Shown here: one piece after another, positions 1-12,540 of the stretch
How the letters are laid out: every line of letters starts with the position of its first letter
How positions within the stretch are numbered: position 1 is the first letter of the stretch
Source: Elmis aenea
Lineage: Eukaryota > Arthropoda > Insecta > Coleoptera > Elmidae
Assembly: GCA_947652605.1 (NCBI GenBank)
Contig: OX393582.1
Location: 16,454,544-16,518,543, forward strand
DNA: 64,000 nt
Direction: 5' to 3'
Position numbers and translations under genes: made by a program
The notes under the pieces: generated by a model
What the model was told of the DNA's origin: nothing
Seen by the model: the letters and a program-made list of their open reading frames with translations, nothing else
Database searches by the model: none

Positions 1-317
1 TACAAGTTGGCCCACAAAAATGTATATACGCTTTGGTTGTCAACAGCTTCTGTGTTTTGATTTATTTATTTTAATTTACTAAATTTTTGAATGAAGGTTG
101 ATGTAAGGATAAAGATTAAAAATAAATATATTGCATTTCGATTTCTAACAAAGTTTTTTAAACTGTGCTCCGTGAAGCCTTTGGGCTCTGGCATAGTTAT
201 CTCAGGCTCCGTGAGACAATTTTAGAAAATACTTTGTTTTTCACAATATAAAATAGCAAGGGCTCCTTTGATGTAAAAAGTTTTGTAGCCCCTACCATTA
301 TCTAAAGTACTCTAAAT

Positions 318-650
318 TAAGGTGACCATTCATCCCCGATTTTCAAGGACAGTCCCCGAAACAAGACTCGGCCTATTCTTGTCCCCGATTTTCATAATTT
401 TCTCATAAACTTTTAAAATAATTAATGTAAGCTATGGGCTATGTTACGGTACAGTCATTGTTGCCAAATTATGCAAATCTGATAGTCTGGCAACATTGTA
501 ACAGTCTAAGCCCTCATTGAATACGAAAACTGGTTTTTACTTTCCACTCTTTTATTTAAATTTTGCATGATTTTCACAAACATTTGTTGATTTTTTTTTG
601 TAACTCTAGGTTAGTGTCCCCAAAAGTTCGGAGAAAAAATGGGCACCTTA
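318..650. mobile_element. hAT-type MITE with 8-bp target duplication
   Basis: The ends read TAAGGTGACCA and, inverted, TGGGCACCTTA. The element is flanked by identical 8-bp direct repeats CTCTAAAT (310-317 and 651-658). An 8-bp duplication is the hallmark of hAT transposition. No coding capacity is visible inside, so it is a non-autonomous copy. Confidence 0.7.
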
Positions 651-679
651 CTCTAAATGCTCCCCATTCTGGTCAAGCC

Positions 680-925
680 AGGCGTAGGCAGGATGGAGGG
701 GTTAACAAACGCAAAAACAGCTGAGGACCTATTTTTTAGCTCACCACTCTCCTTTTGCAGCAGGATGTTTGATGTTTTCATCATGAGGGGGGGTTAATAA
801 ACGGCAAAAAGAGCTGAAGACCTTTTTTTAGCACAAAATTTACAGTTCTCCGAATCTGTAACGACTTATTGCAAACCTATAGGGGGGTTCTAATCCCCTT
901 GACCTCCTCCTGCCTACGCCACCGG
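680..925. mobile_element. Short non-autonomous DNA transposon
   Basis: The direct repeat GTCAAGCC occurs at 672-679 and 926-933. It flanks a stretch whose ends are inverted copies of GGCGTAGGCAGGA. An 8-bp duplication again suggests hAT. The ends are not perfectly symmetrical, so the exact boundary may be off by a few bases. Confidence 0.5.
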
Positions 926-1601
926 GTCAAGCCATTGCCGACATAAATGAGAAATTTATATGCATTTAGGTACCCCATAAAAAAAAAACAATGGGTGTTA
1001 AGCTTGTTAGTAATGTCAATTATGTTTGATCAGAATAAAGAGCATTTATTTCAACCAAAAATGTACTAAATTTAAATTAAGTAATAAAGACAAGACATTA
1101 TTGACAACGAAACTGTATGTACATTTTTTGGGACTCTTTTTATATGATTAAAAATAGGATTATCTGATTATATCTACACCTTATTAAACTAAATTATTAT
1201 TTAAGTTTTCAAAGTAAAACAATTCAAACCGAAAAATGTTTAATGAATCATACCATAACTAGATTGCTTTTAGGTCATCACAATTTAAATTTACAATTTT
1301 GATAATGTGTACACTCAACTGCATTTAAGCAACTGTTTATCACAACAGATTTATTTTGATTGGATTTGCTCTTATTACAACAAAAAAAAACTAATTTTTC
1401 AGATTTTTATTTACATGAAAACCTTCGTCGATATTTAAAATCTGGATAGTTGTTATAATTATTAATCAATATCATAGAATTTAATAACTTTGCCAATTTA
1501 AGATATGCTCATATCAGCGAGGTCATGACGTCAGAACTTAAACTGCAATTATCCTATTTATTTTGTTTTATAAATACACAAATTTACTGAAAATTACTTA
1601 C

Positions 1602-1668
1602 CAAGCACAACACAGAAACAGTACGGCCATAGATACTAGCACACATAATGATATTGTCACGACCGGCC
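1602..1668 (-). CDS. Possible orphan exon encoding a membrane segment
   Basis: On the minus strand a 67-bp stretch is bounded by an AAAG acceptor and a consensus GTAAGT donor. In the frame beginning with two bases of a split codon it reads a hydrophobic run, PVVTISLCVLVSMAVLFLCC, which would form one transmembrane helix. It could be an internal exon of a minus-strand gene continuing left of the window. No flanking exon was recognised. This rests on splice signals and hydrophobicity alone, so chance is a real alternative. Confidence 0.25.
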
Positions 1669-4179
1669 CTTTAATATAAACATTTATTTTATCAAATAAG
1701 GAAATATAATAAGTTTGATTTTATTGCAAATTGGGAAACACTTAAATGTTTTCCAACTTACATACTCATTGTTAAAACGTTTCTGTAGGCACATAAATTC
1801 TATTAATTTTACTGTGAATTAAATTTTTTTACCAGAAAGCAGTATTTTGTTAAATTATTTAATTATGGTGTAACAAATATGTTAATTATTAAAACTTATT
1901 AATTAGTCAATCCTTAAAATAAAAAGATTAAGTACATTTTAATGCAACAAATTCTCAGTATAAGCAGAATTTACTTAAATAACCTGTAAAATTTTGTTAA
2001 AAATGTAGGTACATGCTTACATGATTCCATCCAAATAACAGTAACGACCATTTCCAAAAGTTAAATAGCACTTTATTGTAGTAAATGCTTTTTCTTTTAA
2101 CTAAGTATAATATTATTAATATGATAAATATAATTATAAATTATTTTAAAAGCTAGATGAATTTTCAGTCTACAAAATTTTGTGATGAAAAACTTTTTGC
2201 TACTAGCAAAAACTAGTTTAGTGTAGCTTAGATTAGTTCTCATTTTGAAGATAACACCACTTTAAAAATCCACAAAACATTAGGCTATTGTATATACAGG
2301 GTGTAAACATTGATATTGATTTGAAACCTTAAATTTGGATTTTGTATTACATACTATGTGCTACAAATAACTAGATAATTACATAACTTATAATGTGCCC
2401 AATTGTTGCAATTATGAATTATTCAAAGAATAAACCAGATTTAAAAAAATATTTTTCAATTATCGTATTTGAGATATAACATCAACCCATTAAGGATTAA
2501 GTATTTTTACAATTAAAAAAAAGTTAAATATGTTACAAACCATAGCTTTCATAGAAGGTAAGATTGTTTTTATAAACTTTGGTTTGCATATAGTCATATA
2601 TCGTCTTTGTATGTTGCAAGCCTAATCCGAAGAATGATAAAAAAATTACATTAAAAATGAATTTAGTTATTTGAAGATAATGTTCTTGCAATGTTTTGCA
2701 GATTGAAAAAAAAAACAATTGAAGATTGCCTGTATTTATCAAACTGATTATGATAAAAAAAAATATCTTCTCCTTTTGTGTAGCACTTTCTAATTAACAT
2801 TAGTAAAGTCAGGAAAATATTAAGTTCATATACAGGGTATTTCACTTTTTTTTGTGTATCACTAGGGTCGAAATAAACAATGGAAGTCGCTTTTTTTTTT
2901 TTTCAGGGCAACGTTGATTTTTATCAAAAGTTAGTTTACTAATTTTTGAAAATAGACATGAAATATTATCATTGTAAAAAAAATATTTTAAAATCTGTCA
3001 TCACATTTCGACTGCCATTTAAAAAAAAGTTCTTGCACGGTAATTTACAAATAAAAATTTTACTATCAGTTTTATAGCAAACAAAATGTAGCAAAATTTT
3101 TTCATTAGCATTTTTGTGTATTAGCAACGATAGCCGAGATATTTAAGTTAAGTAATTTTGGTCGATTTAGATTTTTTCGTTATATCACATAAGCCATGGA
3201 AGTTTTAAACAAAACAAGATCTTGTAATAAAACACTTCTAAATTGCTAACTTTTGTCCAATTTAAACAACTTCGTATTTTCATTATTTAAGGAGATGGCA
3301 ATAATGCCACATAAAACAGTATTTGTATTTTGAATTCACATGAAATAAAAGTTCAGATTGTTTTTAACTTAAAAAACACTTGTTTTTGGTACCTACACGA
3401 TTTTATTATTATTTTTTAATTCCCATAAGTTAATCAATATTTTATTTGAGTTTCATAGTTGCACAGATAAAAAGTAATGATTAGCACACTTTGGTATGAA
3501 CTTACATTAAATCTAAATTACATATTGAAAAAAAAAAGCTTTTTTTGAGATAATAGTTAACTGTTTTTAAAGTTTTTGCAATTATCAAGTCACCTATAAA
3601 ATATTTAAGTAAAACAAAAGCATAATTTAACTGTTTACTTCGAGAGGAAAATAAGTACAGTCCCATGTTTGTATTAAATATCTCTCATTATTTGGTTAAA
3701 AAGAGCAATATTTTTTCAATGTTGTGCTTATGAAAAAAAAAACAAAAGTGTACATTAATAATATATTTGCTATTGCATATAATTTTAGAATTACACTAAT
3801 TTATTGGCATAAAACAGATACATAATATACATAATTAAAATGAGTTAAATTAAACAAATTTATAAAAATAGGTATACCACTAAAAATTATCACCAATGTT
3901 ACTTACATATGCAGATCAAAACAGCTTTAATTGCGTTTTTTAGTGCAATTGCCGAATGTTTCAAACTGTGCAATTTTTACTTAGTTGCGTTTTCAACATA
4001 TAGAGAAGTGATATAACAATTCAGAATGCTACAACTATAAAAAATATAGTACATATATATATCGAAGTAACAATGTAAACATCAACAAATATAATACAAT
4101 AATCATATGACTTCACTTCATAATAAGAACATAAGTTTACAATTATTTCTCACGTAATATAGACATAATAATATTGGAA
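1669..4179. other. AT-rich non-coding stretch
   Basis: I see no gene here. Two solitary transposon-like ends (TACAGGGTG near 2295 and TACAGGGTA near 2833) occur without visible partners. The right edge presumably holds the 3' UTR of the WBP2-like gene. Confidence 0.5.
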
Positions 4180-7100
4180 TTATTGAGTTTTTTTATTAGT
4201 TGCCTGGTGATAACTTGGTGGATTTTCCTGAAAATTAAATTACCATTAGAAATAGCAATAACTGTTTTAAAATGTAAACTAGGCAAGGGTTGTTTAACAA
4301 ATGGGCAACAATGAAGATAAGATTTTTAAAAGTACCAAAAATAAACTAAAGTTCTACTGTTTTGTTTATTTAATTTCACATTTAAACAGGGTGTTTAAAA
4401 TTCAAGTTCAAGCATAGGGATCTCGCTAGGGTTTCTTTCCCGGGATCCCTGTCCATTTTAAGCTATTTTATATTTCCAGGGAAATGCTTTTTGTCCCGGG
4501 AATTCCCGGGATTTTAAAAAAGTGTTGTTTTCGTTTATTTTGTGCTAAGATCTTTGTAATACTATCATAACTTATCAGAATTTTATGCTTAAAATGTCTT
4601 TACTAACAGTAAATTATGGAAAAACTTCAAAATAATTTTTCTCTTTTAGTACGGCGCAAAGAAGCCCGGTCTCCATTACAAAGTTAATATCTTCAAAATA
4701 CTTTTACAGTTTTATTTTTGTGTACCCTGATAATTCAAAGCAAAATAGCTTATAAATGAAATTTTATTGATAATAACGATGTTTCTTTGCTGCTAGATGC
4801 TCTCAAGACCTACATCACCTACATCAATAGAGACTGAGAGAGCATTTTATGCGGCAGGACTTTTTGTTAATAAATTAAGAAAAAGACTAAGTGATCGAAG
4901 CACAGATCACCTTTGTTTTCTTAAATCACATTACAAAAATTCATTGTAAAAATTATATTATTGTATTCATTATTCATAAATATGAAATTGCAATAGAAAG
5001 GTTATATTTCCCAAATGTATGTTTCTCTCACCAATATTTGAATTATTTGTAATAATCATATGTATTACATAATATATGACTTGGTTGTTTTTAAGTAATA
5101 AACCGCTCCCTTAATTTTTTGGGTTATTTATTTAAAAATATTGACATAATTTATTACATCCCGGGATCCCGGGACAACGGCCGATTTCTTCCCGGAATCC
5201 CGAGACAAGCAAAATGGTCAAATATGAGAAACCCTAGATCTCGCTTATTATAATAGCTAGAGTATAGGTTTAAATTTGGCAAAGTTGTTAAATTTGGAGC
5301 TCATTAATAATCGAAAGATAAATTGGAAATATCTTAATTGGTATACAAGAAAATTGAGAAAAACCGAGAAATACAACTTTTGAAAATCATTTTTAGTTTC
5401 CTTTAAGTATAAAATATTTCAAATGTGTAAAAACATTGCCTCAGCAACTTTTTAAGCTGAATCGGATAGTAATCAGTAATCACTAATTTACCCAAGTCAA
5501 TTCGTTTTTCTTTTATGACAAACAACTTTATTTTTTCTTATGATCGCAATGTTTGCTATTTACATAATCAAATAAAACATTTTTCTGAACTCATTGATGT
5601 ATCACACATGGTATTTTACTTCTTTGATTGTCAAATTTGTAAAATGGCATTTTGGACAACTACCTTAAAACAATTAATATTTGACCTTAAATATTTTTTT
5701 TGTCAATAATTATTATAGTTGATATAGTTTAGATTTTTGGGTTTAATTTTGTTCTATTTTGGAATCTTTACCCAAATTTTTAATTTTTCTGAAAAATTTT
5801 CTCATTTGACATAAAAGAAATACTTTGAAAGAGAAAAATCTATCAGTGAATGTGTAAAAACCTCTAGATATTATAGCTATTTTGAAATTTTATAAGATTA
5901 GACAAAAGAAAACTGAAGTATGTATATCATAAAATAGCTAACAATTTAACAAAAATTATTTATAAAACTTGTACTTGCACTGCCATAGCAATGTATTCAG
6001 ACTTTTGGCCTACCCTGTGCATGAAAATATATTTTATAATCAGTTTCTTATGCTACATGTTTATGCCCATTTAAAGAACTATGTAACATGGAGACATTAA
6101 ATTCTAATAAAACGACACTTACATAATAAGAAGGAGGTGGAACGTAAGCCATTTGAGGCCTGTTTGGATCGTAATAAGCGGATTGTGCAGCTTCCGCAGC
6201 TTTAGCATCTGAAATAATAAATTTTATTTTACTTACCCTTCGCAATTAATTTGTTATATGTTAAAACTCTGTGCAATCATATCAAGACATTCAAAAATAA
6301 AATTAATACAAATGCAAGTACGCAATCCATAAAGTGACTCATACCAACACAAAATCATCTAAATTAAGCTAAGATTATGACGAAACTGCCGTGTTTGCAA
6401 AGCATCAGAACTACGGTGGTTCGGTCATGATTTTGAGAGGGTCCAACTATCTCAAAAGAATCCCTTCAACTTTCATAATGGAAAAAAAAAATACCGACTC
6501 AGATATTGAAGAGCCTTCGAAACAGTTTTCAAATTTTGGGCAAATAATGGAATAAGGTTTCAGTACAACCAACAAATTATGACTACGAAATAAAATCCTG
6601 GAACGTACTTTTTGCCATCTTATTTCTTTTGTTTTCTATTTTTAATTTTTGAAATTAATAAGTGATATCTATTACGCACATTTTTTATCTAACATATACT
6701 AATTGGTCATTATCTATAATTTAACGTTTATTCTTCGAGAAAAACAAATTAATGTTACTAAACTTAAGATTTTGTCATGCACTTTATGATCAAATTAAGA
6801 CAGATGTTTAGACAAAATGATTGTTTGAAATATGGGGCAAAACTTTTAAACACACTCGAAGTTAGTAATAAAAACCATCTGTTTGAGCCGTTACCTTTAA
6901 ACTTGCATTCCTTTCCGGTCATTAAAAAACTCTTATTTTATTTTCTTACCTGCTGCACTCATAGGCGGTTGCTGAAATCCAGCGGCACCTTGTGGATAAC
7001 CGTTTTGTGGGGGATAACCTTGCTGGGGTGGATATCCTTGTTGAGAGTACTGTGGATAACCCTGTGGTGGGTAATTTTGTTGCGGCGGATATCCCGGTTG

Positions 7101-10100
7101 GGGCGGATATTCTGGTTGAGGTGCATAACCCTGTTGGGGTGGATAGCCTTGCTGGGGTGGATATCCTTGCTGGGGTGGTGGTTGATAAACGTTGTTAATG
7201 CCTGGATACGGGGGTGGAGCATCGGTCATGAAAACGCTATTAGCTGGAGGTTGGTCAGGAAAAGTATTCGTGGGTGGTACCCAACCGTAGTATCCCTGTG
7301 CTGGTGGTGCATAGGCTGGAGGGGGAGCAGCATACCATTGAGTTTCAGGAGGCACATATGGTGGAGGGGCATCTCTTGCGAAACCTTGACGTGTTGCTGT
7401 AATAAAATTAATATTGGCTTGAACAACTCAACACATAAATTTAAATGTTTATGTGTAAGTTTCAGACTTACCTTCTTCAGATATATCATCACCGACAGCT
7501 ATCAAAATGTAACAATTAACTTATCAACTGTAAAACTATGATACTGAGCGTGATGTGAATATAATGGTGTATTAAGTGTTCCAAACGTCATATACTGGAC
7601 ATTAGAAAAATATGTTTTAAGTATTTACATAATCATGTAATCATGAAATGATTAAATACATGGAAGAATTAGGGAAATAAGCACTAAGGGCTCTATAGAA
7701 CGAAGTAATAAAATCAAGAAAAGTACCAAGGGATTGGAACATTGGAATAATCTTACCATTATATAAGAAAGGGGACAAAAGGGAGTGTTCTAAATACAGA
7801 GGAATAACATTAATAAGTGTACCAGGGGAGATACTGGCAAGAATAATGGAAGGCAGATTAAAAGAAAAAATAGAAAGCACACTAGAAGAATCCCAATACA
7901 GTTTCAGAAGAGGAAGGAGTACACAAGACCCAGTCTTTATATTAAGACAAACAATCGAAAAGAGCTTAACAAAAACCAAGGAAATACATTTATGTTTTAT
8001 AGACTTGGAAAAAGCATTCGATAAAAGCAAAAGAAAAGACGTATGGAGGGGCCTAAGAAGGAAGGGAATAGAAATAGAAACAATCGACATAATAAAAGCG
8101 ATGTACGAAAAAACGGTAAATATTGTAAGAACACAAAATGAAGAATTGGAAGAGTTTGAAACAAAAGATGGCTTAAAACAAGGATGCATGCTCAGTCCAT
8201 TATTATTCTCAGTAATTATAGATAAGGTAATTAAAGAAATAAAACAAAAAATGAGACCGTTTCACCTAGGCAACTGGAAAATGGAAAAAATAAACATAAC
8301 GGAGCTAATTTTTGCAGACGACATGATCTTAGTCGCGGAAACAGAAAAAAATCTGCAACATAATCTAGAAACTCTAAACCTGGAATTGGAAAAAATTTGC
8401 ATGAAAATAAATACCGAAAAAAAAAAACTATGATCGTTACAATAGAGCATACAAAGGACATAACATCACTTTAAATGGGCTTAGCTTGGAACAGGTAGAA
8501 AGCTTTAAATATTTAGGAGTGATCATAGAGAAAAAAGGGACAAGGAAATAAGCGAAAGGACAGGAAATGTGGAAAATATTTAACAGTTTAAGAACATTTT
8601 TTGGAAATAGAAAAGTCCCAAAACGAACAAAAGTGGAAGTGGTCAAAAAGGTAGTAACTCCGGCACTTTTATACGGAATTGAAACGTGGACACTCACAAA
8701 CAAAAATAGTAGCCGAGTGAATGCAGCAGAAACGAGATTTCCAAGAAAAATCCAAGCAAAAACCAAAAAAGATAGAATCAGAAACGAAACATATATTATT
8801 CAAACATTCCCTCAATTATTTTATTTATGAAGTTTTGGAATACATCTCATTTTTTTTTTTAGATTTTACATTAAAATTTCTTATAAAAATATTTCTTTCT
8901 AGAACTTGGAAGTTCAAGATATTTTCACTAAAATCTTTTCGTTAAGCTGGTGGATTTTAGAATAAAGTTAATAATTTTTTAAAAAGTCGACTGTACAATT
9001 ACAAAGTTCCAAGTTTAATTGTTTATGTTTTTGCCTACGTGCCACTTTAAAAAACTACTTAAAATAAATTTATTTTACATTTGTAAATACTCCAAGATCA
9101 GAACAAACAAAATAAACTTATGGCATAATCGATTTGATAAGTAACATACACCAGTTGTATGTTTTAACATGTAAAAAGAAATACAAAAAAAATAAACAGT
9201 GCTTGAATCAATGACATTTAAAGTTTCCAGTACACCATTATACTCATAACACCGACACATCAAAAAATTAACTAGAACTACACAGTATAAAAATTTCTAA
9301 ACTGTTATTTCATATCAATCAGAGTATTAGGTTGTATATGTTGTTACTGTAAAAGCCGGAAAATTGGTAAATCTAAGGTTTTACAGGTAAATTCTAGCAT
9401 TTACTAAGTTTCAGACTTTTAGGCCTGTCACGCATGGGCAATAGTTTTACCACGCAACTAATGTTTCATGAATTTATAAAATGTTTGGGACCAACTTGTA
9501 AATTTTATGACTCAAAATGGGAAACTTAATGATTTAATAATGAAATAACTTTTTAAAATTTGGAATTTACATCAACATAATTATGCTCTTGTTATACGGT
9601 GAAAATACCAAATTATCTGATCACCGTCATAAACAATATATGATTCGGAAATACCACCCTGTAAACTAGCTCCTAACAAGCAACTATGTATTTAGCGTCT
9701 GTGTGCACACATGTGTATTCTATCTTTCAGGGCGATAATTGCACGACCTGAAAATAGGTCTAGACAAAAATTTTAATTCGTCGTGATTTTAAAATCGTCT
9801 GTGCGCTCGCACTCATTTCCCCAAGTATGAATTATTTTGGACGACTAAGATTTGCCTGCAAATATTGCCTGTGCGCGACAGGCCATACAATAACATTTTC
9901 AAGCAGTTTTTTTGTTTATAAGTTAAAACTCTTTTAATAATTTGTTTACCTAATACAAAACTTTTTTGCCATTCCTACTGCAAGGGAGTTAAAAAATGAG
10001 TTATAACTTCTACTAAATAGATTATTGTTAACCGCAAATAACAAATTTGCTAATATTTTAGATGTGTAAATATGTATTAACCGCTGTAATAGGTCACAAC

Positions 10101-10671
10101 AAACACTTACCAAGATGTGCAGCTTTTAACATCGCCTGTCCAAAATCTATAGCACCTCCATGTTTAAATAATAATTTAAATTTAGCTTCACCAACCCAAT
10201 TACCATTAGGTTGTGCACGAACCTTTCCTTTTATGTAATTTGCTCCAAATACTGGTTGTTCTAGATCAACCTACGATTCAAATAAAAAACAATCATTGTC
10301 TTCACAAAGCTTTAAGCACTTACATCACTTAAAGTAACAAATGGAAAGCTGAAAGATTGCATTGGATCTTTGACTTCTCTGCTGTTAAAAATCATACGAT
10401 GGGTCGTTAGATATATGCGACCATGTTTTCCTCCCTTAAATGTGGGGTTATCAGGTCCTGACCATTCCATAGTAACATTGTCACAAAACAATAAAATGCT
10501 GAAAAATTAAATACATTAAATACTGTGCTAAATAAATAATTCGCATTGCATGATTCATCATAGAAGATTTAAAATGTTAAAAATCATAATAGCTCAGACA
10601 AAAACAACAATTTACCATTCGCCAGAGTGTATTAAGACACCACCGTTCAAGTGTGCCGTATTTAGAGACAT
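4180..10671 (-). CDS. Wbp2: WBP2-like WW-domain-binding protein (GRAM domain)
   Basis: Seven minus-strand exons join in frame: 10616-10671, 10324-10498, 10111-10270, 7472-7498 (27-bp microexon), 6950-7396, 6123-6208 and 4180-4227. Together they encode 332 aa ending in TAA. All junctions have GT-AG signals. Residues 1 to about 135 form the GRAM/PH-like domain starting [11 protein letters not shown] and including TMEWSG and [20 protein letters not shown]. The C-terminal half is a Pro/Gln/Tyr-rich tail with about a dozen PPQQGYP-like repeats. It carries several PPxY motifs (PPPY, PPAY, PPSY), which bind WW domains. The family acts as a transcriptional co-activator and adaptor for YAP/Yorkie and NEDD4-type ligases (known for the family). 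The intron 7499-10110 holds a LINE fragment and a MITE. A partial paralogue lies at 12541-20276. Confidence 0.93.
4427..5236 (+). mobile_element. hAT element with C-terminal transposase remnant
   Basis: The ends TAGGGTTTC...GAAACCCTA are flanked by 8-bp duplications GATCTCGC (4419-4426 and 5237-5244). GC-rich subterminal blocks contain CCCGGGATCCC-type repeats. Inside, 4797-4949 encodes 50 residues with [17 protein letters not shown] and LRKRLSD. This matches the C-terminal dimerisation region of hAT transposases, so the element is an internally deleted hAT copy. It sits in the last intron of the WBP2-like gene, in the opposite orientation. Confidence 0.8.
4797..4949 (+). pseudogene. hAT transposase C-terminal fragment
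   Basis: A 50-codon open stretch carries the hAT dimerisation signature ([19 protein letters not shown]). It continues through [14 protein letters not shown] to a TAA. The catalytic core and zinc finger are absent, consistent with an internal deletion. It is probably not expressed as a functional protein. Confidence 0.7.
5237..6122. other. Intron sequence, no feature seen
   Basis: This is part of the last WBP2-like intron. It is AT-rich. I see no gene and no paired transposon ends. Confidence 0.5.
7640..8830 (+). pseudogene. Truncated LINE reverse transcriptase
   Basis: The stretch sits in WBP2 intron 4-3 in antisense orientation. The best frame (7846-8433, 195 aa) reads reverse transcriptase blocks: [42 protein letters not shown] and [16 protein letters not shown] is the catalytic box. 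Upstream, in another register, [16 protein letters not shown] is recognisable. Downstream the region continues frameshifted through [15 protein letters not shown] and [14 protein letters not shown]. There is no endonuclease domain, so it is 5' truncated and degraded. The clade cannot be fixed by eye. The paralogous intron (13296-19706) lacks it, so insertion probably post-dates the local duplication. Confidence 0.85.
9422..9884. mobile_element. MITE with GGCCTGTC ends
   Basis: The left end GGCCTGTCACGCATGGGCAA is matched inverted by TTGCCTGTGCGCGACAGGCC at the right. The flanks read TA on both sides. It is absent from the equivalent intron of the second WBP2 copy (around 19500-19600), giving an empty-site comparison. 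Confidence 0.6.
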
Positions 10672-11347
10672 TTTTGTGTTAGATTATGTTCACTAAAAAT
10701 TTGGCGACTTTCTAGAAATTGCACAATTACTTAGCTGTAGTTCTATCGTATTTGACATATGATTGAATGTGACGTCATTCGATTAATAAACAAGACGTTT
10801 TAAGTTTACTTTCAAGTTTTAACAATAGAGTGCAGTAATATAGCTAATATTTTGATGAAAACAATCAATATCAGCTAAATTTAGAATTTTAGTAAGAAAT
10901 TTTGTATGTAATGCAATAAGCAGTTGTGGAGTTGAACTCTTTTTTAATTTTTCGTAGATATACACTTTGCAACAAGCGGTTTAACCAATAACGAACATGT
11001 TAAGATTACCCATATTAATGATGTTATGGTGACCAGATTTCTGAACGTATCACGAGTAGATACAATATACACTTGAAAATATTGTAGTAGTTCAAACAAA
11101 CGGCGAATTGTTTTTTAAAAGGATTGAAATAAAAATATTTATTTTTTATGCATTCAAAATGCACAAGTTGTCTCAATTATGTGTTACTTTAAAATGTAAA
11201 TGTTTTTGAAATATCTCTAATTATTTTTTAATTTTTTATTAATATGTATTAAGTTCTACAAACAAAGTTAAGACAAATTTAAAAAATATATTTTAGATTA
11301 TAAAATGTAACACAATGTATAAAAACATGTCATGAAAATTTGAACTT
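10672..11347. promoter_or_regulatory. WBP2-like upstream region with a CRE
   Basis: This is the region 5' of the WBP2 start codon, up to the MINPP fragment. A perfect palindromic TGACGTCA (cAMP-response element consensus) lies at 10770-10777, about 100 bp upstream of the ATG. The duplicated copy has a mutated version (GGCGTCA, starting at 20824) next to a MITE insertion. The regulatory role is inferred from the motif only. No TATA box was identified. Confidence 0.35.
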
Positions 11348-11949
11348 TTATGCTGCGGGAGGAATATTTGTTATTTCACACATTTCAATAAATCTGCCAT
11401 TATTAATGCTGTCATCGTAATACTGCAAGACTTTTTTCGTATCACAAAGGTCACTGTCCAAACAAGTGGGCAAACGAACATTTTCTTGATGCAAAACCAA
11501 CAGTTTCTTTGCTTGTCCACACCTTAAACAGGACAAGCACATAATTAAAAGATAAAGGATTATTCATACTTGAACAACACAAATGTATAATATTAGATCC
11601 AAAACTATCAATTTTACTGACTCGCCATAATCTATCTTTAGTAAAGTCTGTAGAAACGAGGGGTTCGGCGTCTTTGTATAACCCTAAATGTGCCAGCATC
11701 TTCAGATTTTGTAAATGAGTAAAAAAGGCAACAGTTTTTTTATGTGGATTTTTTCTAGAAAAAAGCAAATTTTATTGTTACTTTTTTTCCAATTTTGCAT
11801 AGCCTAATCATAAGTAATGTAAATAAAATAAATTACCCATCAAAAAATTCGATCATATTACAGAATGCAGGGCAAGCTTGTTTATATGTTAGATCAAAAC
11901 TATACCCGTCTTTCCACTAATATTTTAAATCTTCCGCAAATTCCATCAC
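11348..11949 (-). pseudogene. Partial MINPP1 pseudogene (last three exons)
   Basis: Duplicated copies of MINPP1 exons 7, 8 and 9 lie at 11837-11949, 11570-11754 and 11348-11522. Damage is visible in several places. Exon 7' has a TAG within LKYYWKDG and its acceptor AG is changed to GG. Exon 8' has lost part of THSGTIL (it reads THLQNL) and is frameshifted near its 3' end. No upstream exons are present. It is a by-product of the tandem duplication that also produced the second WBP2 copy. The intact parent is at 21393-27505. Confidence 0.88.
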
Positions 11950-12043
11950 CCAACATGAAAAGTATTAAATTAGTTTAATTTTAAAGTACGAAAACCTTAC
12001 CAAAAGCACAAAAAATAAAAAAATAAAAAATTGGCATACTATA

Positions 12044-12304
12044 CAGGGTGTTTCTTAAATATTGTGAAAAAATTCAGGTGGTGATTCCTTATCAAAAATT
12101 AAGGGGGGTTTTTCATATAAAATTTTTTCCTTAGACGTCTCCTTTCGGAGTTACACCCCTCTAAAGGGGAGCGATAAAATTAGGTTTTTATTTTATTTCG
12201 CAAATTTGGATTAATGTAGGAAAGGAACGTCTAAGGAAAAAAGTTTATATGAAAGATAAGGAATCACCACCTGAATTTTTTCGCAATATTTAATAAACAC
12301 CCTG
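12044..12304. mobile_element. CAGGGTGTTT palindromic MITE
   Basis: The ends CAGGGTGTTTCTTAAATATT and, inverted, AATATTTAATAAACACCCTG are flanked by TA on both sides. The arms share GGTGATTCCTTATC. A second member of the same family is at 60526-60782. It sits at the junction between the two halves of the WBP2/MINPP tandem duplication. Confidence 0.75.
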
Positions 12305-12540
12305 TATAATGACAAAAAAGATCTATTTGGTTATTAAATAAGTACAAACAAATTATTTCATTTGTTTGATTTGCAGCTGTTTAAAAAAAACAGTAATGTT
12401 TAAGCAACTTATTCTTTAACTTTACAATTAAATTTATGGTAAATCAAAACTGATTTCCGACTTAAACAAACTGTAAAAAATCATCAAATTTTAGGTAAAA
12501 TAAGTTACCTACTAATATGTTTCAATAACATGTACTGTTG

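Noticed and set aside
2533..2845. Two short minus-strand frames of 60-69 codons
   Set aside because: They are AT-rich, have low-complexity composition, no homology and no splice or start context.
6777..7541. 254-codon Trp/Leu-rich plus-strand frame
   Set aside because: It is the antisense shadow of the WBP2 proline-rich repeat exon, whose coding strand has correct splice sites and homology.
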